Source: Effrenium voratum (taxonomy: Eukaryota; Sar; Dinophyceae; Suessiales; Symbiodiniaceae). Taken from it: DNA of 64,000 bases. A model generated the notes under the pieces. It did not search any database. It was not told the origin of the DNA and saw only the letters and a list, made by a program, of their open reading frames with translations. This document shows positions 36,046 through 47,300 of the stretch, one piece after another. How positions within the stretch are numbered: the stretch's first letter is position 1; every line of letters starts with the position of its first letter. The position numbers and the translations under genes were made by a program. The DNA is taken from the NCBI GenBank assembly GCA_963377175.1, contig CAUJNA010003505.1:1647702-1711701 (forward strand). The letters run 5' to 3'.

Positions 36046-36150
36046 ATGCGACCCAGGGTGGAGTCGAACCACCATTTTTCACTACTCGAGTTTGGGATAC
36101 ATCGTATCTTGCACACGAAGTAGCGACGCCTCACCCATGGGGCAACTGAG
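36046..36150 (-). other. tRNA-like segment (perfect B box, weak A box)
   Basis: The minus strand contains GGTGGTTCGACTCCACC (36067-36051): a 5-bp stem with a 7-nt loop identical in form to a tRNA T arm, and a perfect RNA polymerase III B box. About 85 bases upstream, TGACTCAGTTGCCC resembles an A box with two mismatches. Acceptor and anticodon arms do not fold, so this is not called a tRNA gene. It could be a tRNA-derived SINE relic. It lies between the middle gene and the transposase gene of element B. Confidence 0.3.
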
Positions 36151-36540
36151 TCAGCTGCATTTCTTACAATGCAAACTTTCAGCCTAGCTTCGGAGACCAG
36201 CGCCCCTTCGCCTCGATCCCGTCATGTCAGGACACCACATTCCTTCCTACGTGCGCACTGGCTTGCCTGATGTCTTCACATCGAACATGCCTGGCGCCCG
36301 GAACAATCTCGCTTGTTTTGGAAGAAGGCAGTGGGGTGCAAATGTCGCTCACTCATGCGTGGCTCAGGCTATGCACTCATGGTTCCCTTTTCGCACACAG
36401 CTTTGTTCGATGGTCCGCACCCCACACTATGCTGCAGCATGATGTTTGCATTGTTCATGTCCAGCATGCATTCTCTAGAGCTTGGCCCATCCGTAGTGTC
36501 TAAAAACAGCTCACCATGTTTGCAGCAAGTGTAACCCTAG

Positions 36541-39500
36541 CTACTCATCGTCAGCATTCTTCTCCTTCTTCTTGCTCTTTTTCTTCGGCCTTGGAGCTGG
36601 GGTTGCAGGCGCTCTTAGCAAAAACATGTGAATCACTGCAACATGCAGTTTTGATGGCCCTGGAGCTACAGTTACATGCTAAATTGTAACATGTGTGAAT
36701 TTGCAAAACATGCATGTTGATGCCCTGGCAGCTTGGGTTGCAACATGCATGACTCAGCCTAACAGGTGTGACTCAGTGCAACATGCATGTGAGCTCTTTT
36801 CCAACACGCATGCGGCAGTACAACTTGCATGTGGATGACCTTGGAGCTCAGTTAAAACATGCATGACTCAGCAAGACATGCATGTTGATGACCCTGGGGA
36901 TAAGTTTGACTCAGCATGACATGCATGTTGATGACCTTGGAGATAAGTTACAACATGCATGCCTCAGCATGACATGCATGTTGATGATCTTGGAGCTAAG
37001 TTACAACATGCATGACTCAGCATGACATGCGTGTTGATGACCTTGGAGCTAAGTTACAACATGCGTGACTCAGCATGACATGCATGTTGATCACCTTGGA
37101 GCTAAGTTACAACATGCATGACTCAGCATGACATGCATGTTGATGACCTTGGAGCTGCCTTACAACATGCATGCACCAGCATGACATGCATGTTGATGAC
37201 CTTGGAGCTAAGTTACAACATGCGTGACACAGCATGACCTGCATGTTGATGACCTTGGAGCTGAGTTACAACACGCAAGCAGCAGCGCAACATGCATTAA
37301 GATGAGCTAGCTTTGCAGGCATGCTTGCAACATGCATGAAACAGCACAACATGTGTGTTAGTACCAAGCAACTTCTCTGGCTCGCTGGAATCCTCGCTCT
37401 TCACCGTTTTTTTCTTCTTTGTCTTTTTCTCCATCTTCTCTTGGTCGGTGAGCGGTGGGCGCCAGCTCCTGTGCACCACAAACATGAGTTCACACAAAGA
37501 AGGAAGGCATGAGGTTTGCACTTGGCTCGAGAGAGCCAGTTGTTCATCTGCACGTCAAACTTGCTCACGTCAATGAAGAGTGCAACCAGGCGGTCTTTCT
37601 CTTCCCTGCAACCATGCCCATGCAAGGACCAAACATGCTCAGAACACTGCAAATATCTCTCAGCAAGCAAGCATCACACACACATGAATGCATGCATCAA
37701 CTGCCCAGCTTCCCAGGCGGCGATGTGAAGCTCTTCCCCTGCAGGTCGATGAGATCACCATTCACCGTCTGCAAGGATTGCGACGGGCCACTCATGCCCT
37801 TCAGCAGCCTTGCTCCACAATGCGGTTGAGAGGAAAACCCAGCCACATCGAACTCAGCCGGGGGCTCAGCAGCCCTCTTGTTCGCACTGGCATGCGGGTC
37901 CAACCGGTCCTGGCAATCTGGCAAGGCCAGTTTGATAATATTATTCCAAACCCAAGCAGTCCCGCACTGCCAAAGCACAGTCAATCTTTCTCCCCAAGAT
38001 GAGGAGAAACGGCGCCAGGACTTGGTACGGGTCAGAGTTCTGACTGATGGTGGGGAAAGAGAGCCGTTCTGCAGGCCCCTTCCTTAGCTTTCAGAACCAG
38101 GCATGGCCTTTTGAAGTCAGCAGCAAATCGCAACACTTGCAAATCACGCGTCAGCTTCGCAGGCTCTGGCTTCGGAGCTTCTGGCCCCAGCAAAGCTGCT
38201 GGTCCAGGCTGGGACATGGGCAAGTCAAGGATGCTGCCACTACTGTCCTGCGCATGGACACACACCAGCGAGTAACTTGCATGCCACGCACAGGAAGCAC
38301 ATGTGGTGTTCAATGGGTTAGGACTAATGAACAGAACATGTGTGGGTGGACTAGCAATGGTAAATCTTGTGAAGTGAGCATGTGTGGTTTGCAATATGGT
38401 GGGATGAGCTGGACAGAACACCCAGGGGTACATGCATGAGTATAAGTGGGACAAGCAATGGTAAACCTTGTGTTGCTTCAAAGGAAGCATGAGGGGTAGG
38501 GTTATAACTTGGCAGAACATGCATGAGTTGGATAGGCTAGCAATGGTAAACTTTGTGTTGCTGCAGAGGAAACATGCATGGTTTGCAATGGGTAGGGTTA
38601 TAACTTGGCAGAACATGCGTGAGCTGGATAGGCTAGCAATGGTAAACCTTGTGTTGCTGCAAAGGAAACATGTGTGGTTTGCAATAGGGGTTGATAGCTT
38701 GCACCCATGCCCATGTCAGCACTCATGAGCTAGCTGTGACCTACACCCAAGCAATCCTGTGGTCCTGGACACTGGCTTGCGCCTCGTGCGTCATACGCGA
38801 CCCTCTTTGGTCAGTTTTGCGCACCAGGGTCTCCACATCAAGCTTCACGAACTCACCCTTGGAGATCGGGCAAGTGTACACCATCTTGTTCTCGGCCCCC
38901 CATTTGAACGCGTTGGAGATCATCGCCCTGCAGAGCTTGTGAAGTGCACCAGCTAAACACACGCACGCACAGTCGATTGTGTATCTTGCTACAACATCGC
39001 CCGTTGCATTGGATTAGTTTGCACTGAGCACCCAGCTCATCCCAGTGGTAGATTTCCTTCAGCATCGTGCGGGTAACAGGGCGCTCCACACTCTCCTCCG
39101 TCTTTGTCTTTTGCACCCACTGTTTCACTTTGATTTCCAGCTGGGAGAAGCTCCCGCCAGAATCTATGAAGATCTTCCGAAGCTCATCACCTTGGATATC
39201 ATGCGATTTTGAGTCATCAACCGTGAGTGTGAGCATGAGTGCATGTGTACACATGCAAGAGCAACTCTAGGACACTGCATCGACCATGAGTGAGAGCATG
39301 ACGTGAGTGAGTGAGCGTGAGTGAACATGAGTGAGCAGAAGTGAGCATGCATGTGTGAGCAACTCTGGGCCAAGACAAAAAGCATGAGTCATGCATGACA
39401 TGGCTGTGCATGAGTGACCACACTTGTGAATAAGTGAGTTTTGGGCAGGACACGCTTGTCCTGGCCGCCCTTCCACATATCCAGCACTTCCTTGGAGGAC

Positions 39501-42075
39501 TTGTTCAAGGCATAGCGGCGCAACCTCAGCTGTTCTGCAGAAGCGAAGAAACCACACATGCCCGTATTTCAAAGAGCCAAGGTCTCAGCTGCCAGTCATA
39601 CTTGTCCATCTTCGGCCTGAGACATTGCCCAAGTACCACACATGTGAAAACCATTTCAGTCAATTGCCTCCCAGGACCACTCTCACCGCCCAGGTCCTGA
39701 TCATTAGGCCTTGCGCGGGCAACATGTTTCAAACACCATGCACGGCTTGAGGCCACGCAAAGGGCCCCTAGCGAAACACCCTCTTCCACACACAAACTAG
39801 ACAATGACATGACTTCACAAACAGTGGCCTGGTCTGCACCGCTTGTGTCTCGGCAGGGGGATCAAGCTGTGTCTCCGCAGCATCAAGCTGGCGCCCGTCT
39901 GCAAGGCTTGCAGAGTCCTGACGTGCACTAGTTTGCAATAGACAACCCTCGCAAAGTGTTGGGGCATCCCCAATAGGTTTTCCCACACAGCCCACAGGTT
40001 GCAGTTTGATGGCACATGAGCTCCTCTGGCACAGATGTCGGAGTTGCCTCGCTCTTGCATGGCTTGCCCTCCTGCAAATGGAAAGTAATGACAGAGCAAG
40101 TGAGTTGACAGAAATGTTGAAATGCAATTTTAAGCATATGATGCAGCTCTCACGGAGCAAAGTAGTAAATGTTGCTGCCAATAGAGAACAGTCACCCAAC
40201 ATGATGGTTTACATTGCAAATATTGACTTGGTTGGTGTCTTGTTGTGTGCCCCTTCTCTGGTTCTGGGAAAGGTGAGTCCCCAGTCCTCCTTCTCTCTCT
40301 CTCTATCTCTCTCTCTCTCTCTCATGACTTGCAATGGGTTAAAACTTGCATGATTGACATCAAACACAACCTTGACACAACAAGCAACACAAGCTCAAGC
40401 GGGCCAACTGTACTGTAAGCACGATGCAGACCTCATCCTCTTCCATGCGCTTCGCATCCACTCGCTTCTTAGCCATATCGCGGATCTTCTGCTCCGAAGA
40501 TCTTCTCTGCTGCTCTCTCTTCTCTGCCTCCCGCGCCTCGCCCAACTGCATGTCCAGCCATGGCTTCTCCTTGGCCACACGGTTGGCCTCCTCCTGCAAG
40601 CCGCGTCCACCTCCCAGATCCCCTAGTGACTTCTCCAGGGCAGCCGCATCCTGCTTAGCCTGAGCCAGCATCAGTGTCAGGCGCTCTCGCTCTGCTGCCT
40701 GCCCTTCTGCTCGCTTGCGCCACGCAGCACTCACATGTGCCTGCACCTCCTCCTGCGTGTACGCAGGAACCGTATCCTGCTCCGCCTGAAGGTACGCCTG
40801 CTTCGCCTCCACACGCGCACGCTCCACCTTGCGTAGCCGCTCCTGCTCCGCTTCCACCGCTTCCTTGCGAAGGCGATCTTGCTCCGTCTCCACCGCTTCC
40901 TTGCAAAGGCGCTCCTGCACCGCTTCCACCGCTTCCTTGCGAAGGCGCTCCTGCTCCACCTCCACCGCTTCCTTGCGAAGGCGCTCCTGCTCCGCCTCCG
41001 CCGCTTCCTTGCGAAGGCGCTCCTGCTCCGCTTCCACCGCTTCCTTGCGAAGGCGCACTTGCTCCGCTTCCACCGCTTCCTTGCGAGGGCGCTCCTGCTC
41101 CGCCTCCGCCGCTTCCTTGCGAAGGCGCTCCTGCTCCGCCCCCACCGCTTCCTTGCGCAAGCGCTCCGCCTGCACTGCCTCCACCGCTTCCTTGCGAAGG
41201 CGCTCCTGCTCCACTTTGCGTAGCCGCTCCTGCTTCTCCTGCTCCGCTTCCTTCACCTTGCGGAGGCGCTCCTGCTCTGCCTGATCGGCAGTAGCCGCCC
41301 TGCGTTGCTCCTGAGCAGCTCCCTTAGCCGGGGAAGCCATTGCTATCATCTCCTTCTCAAGCTGCAGGCGCGCTCGTTTCCGCGCTGACTCCTCAGCATC
41401 CTGCGGAAAGTGTACGTTGCAACTGTTCTTGACACTACATACCAGCTCATGCACTCACACACATGAGACACATACAAGTCCCACGCGCAACTCAATTCAC
41501 ATGTTCATGCGTGGGTTGCTTCAATTAATGTCACACACTGTCACACACACATTCATGTGCAGAAGAGCGTGAAACATCGAATTCGATCACACAGACACAC
41601 ACACACATGTTATAAGAACATCCTCACACATTAATTGCGACAAGTCAATTCACATGTGTTTGATGACCGTGCGTTTCCTGCATGGTGTCACACACATGCA
41701 TGCAAGGAGCAGAGGCAATGACGCACACACACACACACACAACATGCATGCGTGATGACCGCTTCGTGTGTGATTGCTGAGCTCATGCATGCCGGAAACA
41801 CAAGCAACTAGTTTGGCACATGCATGGATATCGCCTCTTCGTGGACAGGTGCGCCCACAGACGTGGACGGCTTGCCCGGAGCCAAGTGCCCTGCATCTTG
41901 CCCGACATAGACCTGTCCTGCCAAGGCCAGCAGGCTTTGCCACAGTGACCAACATGCACAAAAGAGAGGCCTGGAACATGAGCATTGGTGCCCAGCACGC
42001 CCAGCGTTGGGAATCCTTTATCCCCGAGTGCAGCTTGCAACTGCTGAATGTTCGCCAGCTTCGCCTTTCAGCCAC
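36541..42075 (-). CDS. middle gene of element B: coiled-coil protein with unknown domain (multi-exon)
   Basis: Exon-like blocks in order: about 42070-41930 (LANIQQLQAALGDKGFPTLG); 41454-40400, a long charged coiled coil built on a 12-residue repeat close to AVEAEQERLRKE; 40090-39900 (NLWAVWENLLGMPQHFARVV); 39220-39010 with RKIFIDSGGSFSQLEIKV and MLKEIYHWDE; 38960-38770 (MISNAFKWGAENKMVYTC); 38260-38050; 37900-37690; 37640-37520 (KDRLVALFIDVSKFDVQMNN); 37470-37370 (Lys-rich); and a terminal exon ending KKKSKKKEKNADDE with stop at 36541-36543. Whether this is one gene, or the 5' part of a transposase complex, is not settled. The Lys-rich tail could be a nuclear localisation or DNA-binding region. 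Confidence 0.45.
36834..37300. repeat. 53-bp minisatellite, about 9 copies
   Basis: The unit is TGATGACCTTGGAGCTAAGT followed by TACAACATGCATGACTCAGC and ATGACATGCATGT. Copies differ by a few bases; more decayed copies extend back to about 36600. It lies between the last two exons of the middle gene of element B. Confidence 0.9.
38340..38695. repeat. minisatellite, unit about 110 bp
   Basis: Three to four copies of a unit containing AGCAATGGTAAACCTTGTG, TTGCAATGGGTAGGGTTATA and CTTGGCAGAACATGC, intronic in element B. Confidence 0.8.
39220..39420. repeat. GAGTGAGCATGAGTG short repeat
   Basis: Degenerate short tandem repeats of GTGAGCATGAGTG and CATGAGTGAGAGC, intronic in element B. Confidence 0.7.
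40289..40322. repeat. (TC)n microsatellite
   Basis: About 17 TC units with one A interruption. Confidence 0.95.
40845..41216 (-). repeat. 36-bp coding minisatellite (12-residue coiled-coil repeat)
   Basis: About ten tandem copies of a 36-bp unit encode variants of EAEQERLRKEAV. The heptad-like spacing of Leu and Ala in a run of charged residues predicts a long continuous helix. The copies are nearly identical at DNA level, so the array expanded recently. Confidence 0.85.
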
Positions 42076-42222
42076 AAGCACGACATCACATGTATGAATG
42101 CATGAATGTGGGCCTGTATCTGGCTTTCCACCGACTGACAACTAGCTGTCGCCCCTGGTCTAAAGTGTCACTTGACATCTCGTGCCGCGACAGCTAGCGC
42201 TATGCATGCATGCATGATGGCC

Positions 42223-42449
42223 TGATCGCTGGAAATTCCGATCGATCGCTGGAAATTCCAATCGCTGGAATATTCCCCCCCGGGCAATCGCCTGAAAATG
42301 CAATTCGAGCAGATTTTGGAATAGCGCTCGTTTGCACATTTTTGCGCCCGGATAGCACTTTTTTGCGCCCGGATTGCAAACCCCCCAAAAACGTAATTAT
42401 ATATTTTCCAGCGATCAGCTCATCGACCCAATGCATTTTCCAGCGATCA
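42223..42449. repeat. nested foldback/MITE-like element in B
   Basis: TGATCGCTGGAAA (42223-42235) is repeated in inverted form as TTTCCAGCGATCA at 42405-42417 and 42437-42449, with extra direct copies of CGCTGGAAATTCC at the left. The enclosed 200 bp contains TTTTTGCGCCCGGAT twice and GCACTTTTTTGCG (42355-42367), related to the subterminal motif of element B (its complement CGCAAAAAAGTGC). It is unlike the CATG-rich surroundings. Confidence 0.65.
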
Positions 42450-42481
42450 GCTAATTAATAGCGATCGATCACCAGCATAGG

Positions 42482-44227
42482 CTACACGCGTACCTTTTTA
42501 TCAGCGGTATATACTTTCCTGAATATTATTGTACTGTGCACCAGGTCTGACGAAGGCCCTATAGCCTGCAGCGAGCGCACGAATTCACACATTGTATTTT
42601 CCCAACTACATGGGATACGCACCTTGGGAGACTCATACAAATGCACGAGCACCGGGACCAACTCTGCATCTGACCATAGGTCTCCAGTTGGTAATCGTTC
42701 AAACATTTCCCGGTCGCTGAGCATGTTCTGTTCAGGTAGCTCACTCTTGCGCCTTGCAAGCACACATGCACAAACGCGTGCGCGCAAACGCATGCCAAAT
42801 TGGTGCATGTTAGAGAGCACGCAGCCAGCCCAGCCTCAAACAGCCTCGTTCTTGCGGGGCCTTTTCAGCCCATAAGCGAAGTAGGCGGCGTCCAAAAGCA
42901 GGCGGGTACTGCCTACAGCATGTGCATGGTGCCACACATGCCCTGTTTTTGATCACGCCTGAGCAGTGGACTGAGTCTCCTTTAGTGCTGACAGCCCAGT
43001 CCAAGCTTTACCCTTCCGCCCTAGGTGCACGTTTGAAGCACATGCTAGGTCATGCACCTGCATATGACACCCTGCATGCACTCATGCACAGATGCAAATG
43101 CGCAAACAAAACACTCACACAAGCGGAGCACGAGAAGTCTTCAGAGTTGTGCAGCGTTTTCGCACTCCAGCAGCCAGGCGCCCCAAATCCATACAATGGA
43201 TGTGGGCCCAAGTAGAGATAGGTGAAGCCGTTTCGGGCTTTTGCTCCCAAACAGCATGAGCCATAGTGATGTCTTGTACACCTGCAAGTTCGAATGAGTC
43301 CACATGGATCATATACACAAAACTTGACAAGACACACAACACATGCCTATTATATCCAAGGCTCCCACGCCACGATGTTTTCCAGCCATCGCCACCTACC
43401 ATTCTCGAATAAGAGGCTTGCGCGAGGTTGTTCTACAATGAAGTGGCACTGCCGGCTGAGCAGCACCAGGCACACCAAAACTAGCCTGCAGCACACGCAC
43501 TCAAGTGTGAAAGCACTTAAGACTGTATGTGACACACCCATGCAAAACACAGCATGCAGTTTCACATGCTGACAAGGCTCCGGGACACTTGCAGGTTGCC
43601 ACTAACCACAAATGGGTAGCCAACCCCTTGCACATTTAGCAAGGAGCGCATAGTTGTTGCTCTTGCAGGCATGCCCCAGCTGCTACACATTGGCCCTGCC
43701 AGGCATAAACAGCCAGTGTGTAGCTTCATGGCGGCGTATAAGGCCACCCTCAGCACACATTTGCAAGACACACGCGCACGCATGTAACACACACCCAGGT
43801 GCAATAGCACACATAAGCTCACAGCAGAAACCCCGGTATGGATCCAAAATCGTGTGCGCGCGGGGAACTCGGGCAATACAGTATGTCAAAGTGGGCCACA
43901 TTGAAGCCCGCCCGTTTCCTCACCAACACACAAACAAGTGCATGCACACGCAACAACGCACGTCCCACATGTTGACACTTGCTAGCACACGCATGCTGGC
44001 GCCGATTCACGCACACACACACACACTTTTGACATCAGCACGCAGACTCACATGCATGCACACACACATCATAGGGCAAGCACCATTCTTTGCTGGCTGC
44101 GCTGCAGCCACTGAACAGCTCCAGAAACTGGAACTCCGGAGCGCTCCAGTCGAACTGCTCCGACCACAGCATGAGCAAGACCTGACCAACCGACAGGTAA
44201 CGACAACCACAACAACAACAACAACAA

Positions 44228-44276
<49 letters not shown>

Positions 44277-44314
44277 AACCACAACAAGTACCACAACAAC
44301 CACAATCAAGTACC

Positions 44315-44369
<55 letters not shown>

Positions 44370-47300
44370 CGACACCAACATCAACATCAACAGCAACATC
44401 AACAGCAACAGCAACAACAACATGTCGGCACGCTAAGACTTGTGGTCTCCAGCACTCATTCGTGCCCTGAGGCACTGGCAATGCCCACCAGCACCTTCAC
44501 AACATGCTTGCTGAACAAGATGGATCAACACAAACCCGGCCTTGGGCGCTGAACAATTGATCAGCAGCTGCACCATGCTGCCGCGGTCATGCATGGTGGC
44601 AAACGCTAACATGCGCACAACATGCATGGTTCCAGACCCTAACATGCGTGCATTCATGCATGGTTCCAAGCCCTAACACTCGTGTGTTCATGTATGGTTC
44701 CCAACCCTCATGCGGGCATTTGGGGTTCCAAGCCCTAGAATGCGTACATTCATGCGTGGTTCCAAACCCTTGCACATGCGTGGCTTGCAGATCATGCACA
44801 TATGTAACCACAAGAGATGCAAATGCACACATACGTGGGTGACTAGCAACCCTTGAGCAAGCACAAACGAGCAAACATTTGCAAGCATACAATTGCGATC
44901 ATCAAATGACACCTGAGCTCGCACTCAGACATCGAGTTCTTGGCACTTGCAAGCATGCATGCCCAAACACAGGCATGGGATGGGCCTTCCATCATCGCAT
45001 CCTCCGCCCACATGATGTGATGGGGTACCTGGAGAGCGAGCAGCTAGTCATCATGGCATGAGTGTGCAACGCATGCAAAGCAAAGCAGCTGCACACAGCA
45101 TAAGCACTCTGCCTTTTTTTGGCACTCAGCGGCTACAACCTTCATCTTAATAGTGTTCCTAAAAGGATGTATGCATCAATTCCAGACATCAACTGCTCTA
45201 TGGGGACCATCAGAACTTAAGTTCATGCGAGGGAACTTGTGTTTTTCTAGATGCATTGCTCCTTTCAGGAGTGAATGTCGGTAGCTCATGCGATGGGATC
45301 TGAAAGACCTGCAGGGGCAAAAGGTGCACGCAGGCCAAGAGATGAGACCAACACACACACACACATGCACCCATGTAGAATTCTAGAGATTCGCGAGCGC
45401 CTGGATTGTCAGCTTCAGCAACAACAGCCAACCTGGAGAAGGCGCATGACACGCAAACCCACTCTGCCTGCTGAAGTGTGGCAGAAGGACCAGGCATGCA
45501 TTCTGGGACTGAAGCGGCCAAATCCTGCCAGCAAGAGTCACGGAAACACATCATACACCACAAACCATGCATATGCCGCAGGCATGAGATGCGGCACCTT
45601 TAGCGCCGAGGTGGAGCGAAACGCCAGTTCTTCACCTTCATGAATGTGTCATGTGCGTGCATGCATGTGTTGCGTGAGTGCATGAGTGCAGCATGCAATG
45701 CGCAAGTGTGGCGCATGGCTTGTGGCATGTTGCTCATGGTGCTCACCCGTCAGTGTTGCTGATGCACGTGTGTTGCTGGTGTTGCTCACACGTGACACGT
45801 GGGTGCTGCTCATGCGTGGGCGCTGCTCTTGTGTGGGTGATGCACGGATGTTGCTCATGCGTGGGTGTTGCTGGTGTTGTTCATGCATGGATGTTGCTCA
45901 TTCGTGGGTACGTGTTGCAGGTGTTGCTCATGCGTGGATGTTACTCATGCATGGGTGTTGCTGGTGTTGCTCATGTGTGGGTGTTGCTCATGCATGTGTG
46001 GGTGTTGCTCGTGTTGCTCATGCATGCATGTTGCTCGTGCATGGGTGTTGCTCACACATGCATGGGTGTTGCTTGCGTTGCTCATGTGTGGGCATGCTCA
46101 TGCGTGCAGATCATGCGTGGTGTGTCCACATGGGAAGATGTAGGCAATCGTGCTTTCATGGTTCGCACACATACCCTGCCTTTGGCTCCGGCGGTGTCTG
46201 AGGCCACCAAGGCTTGGGGGGCGTTGCCGGCTTTGGGGGCGGTGCTGGCGGTACTGGAGGGGGCTGGCGCTGGACTTGCCTCTTGGGAGGGCCGCTCAGC
46301 CTTTGCTTGAGCTGCGCCAGCGCCGTTCTGCTGGGGGGCCCGGGAGGCGATTTGGGCCTGGCTTTCACCGGGGGAGGCGGTCCTGCAGCGCCGGTGTCCA
46401 GCGATCTCTTCTTGTCCTCTTTCGGCCTGCATGCACGAATGACTGATGGCATGTTGCTCACACACTCACACTGGCATGAACACTGATTCATGCACACAGC
46501 AGTGCCTACAGAGCCCACACACACATGCACGCATGCACACGCACGGCCGCAGGCGCCTTGCTTTCGAAGGCAACTTCACCGATCGTGTGCCTGAGACATT
46601 GTCCTGCGCAGCCAGCAAGCCCGTGAGCGCCTGCATCGTCGACACCACGCTGCTTTGCGAGGCGATTGCCGAGAGGTTCTTGCCCTGCGCAGCCATCTCA
46701 GAGTTAGCATGCATGAGCAATGACAGCTAGAATGCATGCATGCATGACTCAACTTGCCTCGCCCTGGCTGCGAAGTACGTGCCGCCAGGCTGTGGGCAAG
46801 CCCTGCACAATCTTGCGCACGGCACACACACATGCATGATCCCACGCACACACACACACATCGCTCAAGCTGAGCCCGCAGCTGGGTTGACCAACAGCTG
46901 TGTTGTGCGGGACTTCTTCATGCAGGTGATCGTGCCGTCCGGTGCCCGTGTCGCGGACTGCACGGTAGCTGCAAAAATGTGCGCATTGCAAAAAACACAT
47001 TGCTTGCCTCCTCTTCCTCCACCTCGCACATGGAGAGGGCTTGTGGCTCATGCGCCGGCTGCCGGTTCTGCTTTGGCTTGGCAGGCTCACGGCCGCGCTT
47101 TGGTGCTGCTCCTTTGGCTGCTGCCCGCCTCAACAAACACGCATGCCTAAATCTCTGCATGCATGAACACATGTCGCATGACATGCGTGTAAACACATGA
47201 CACTGCACTGAGCTCATGCATGGCTGCTTTCGTGACATGCGAACAGTGGAATGCATGAGTACGAACTTGGGCAGGCCTCATCATGAGACGCTCTCGTTCG

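Noticed and set aside
36046..36150. A tRNA gene
   Set aside because: Only the T arm folds; acceptor and anticodon arms do not pair.
40674..41294. Plus-strand Pro/Ala-rich ORF of 206 codons
   Set aside because: Complement of the coiled-coil repeat; the minus-strand reading has proper helix periodicity and continues outside the repeat.
43654..44436. Plus-strand poly-Thr/Asn ORF and minus-strand poly-Val/Leu ORFs
   Set aside because: Caused by the (CAA)n microsatellite in an intron; the motif I exon lies beside it on the minus strand.
45678..46310. Plus-strand ORF of 210 codons, Cys/Val/His-rich
   Set aside because: Same minisatellite artefact; overlaps a minus-strand Pro-rich exon.
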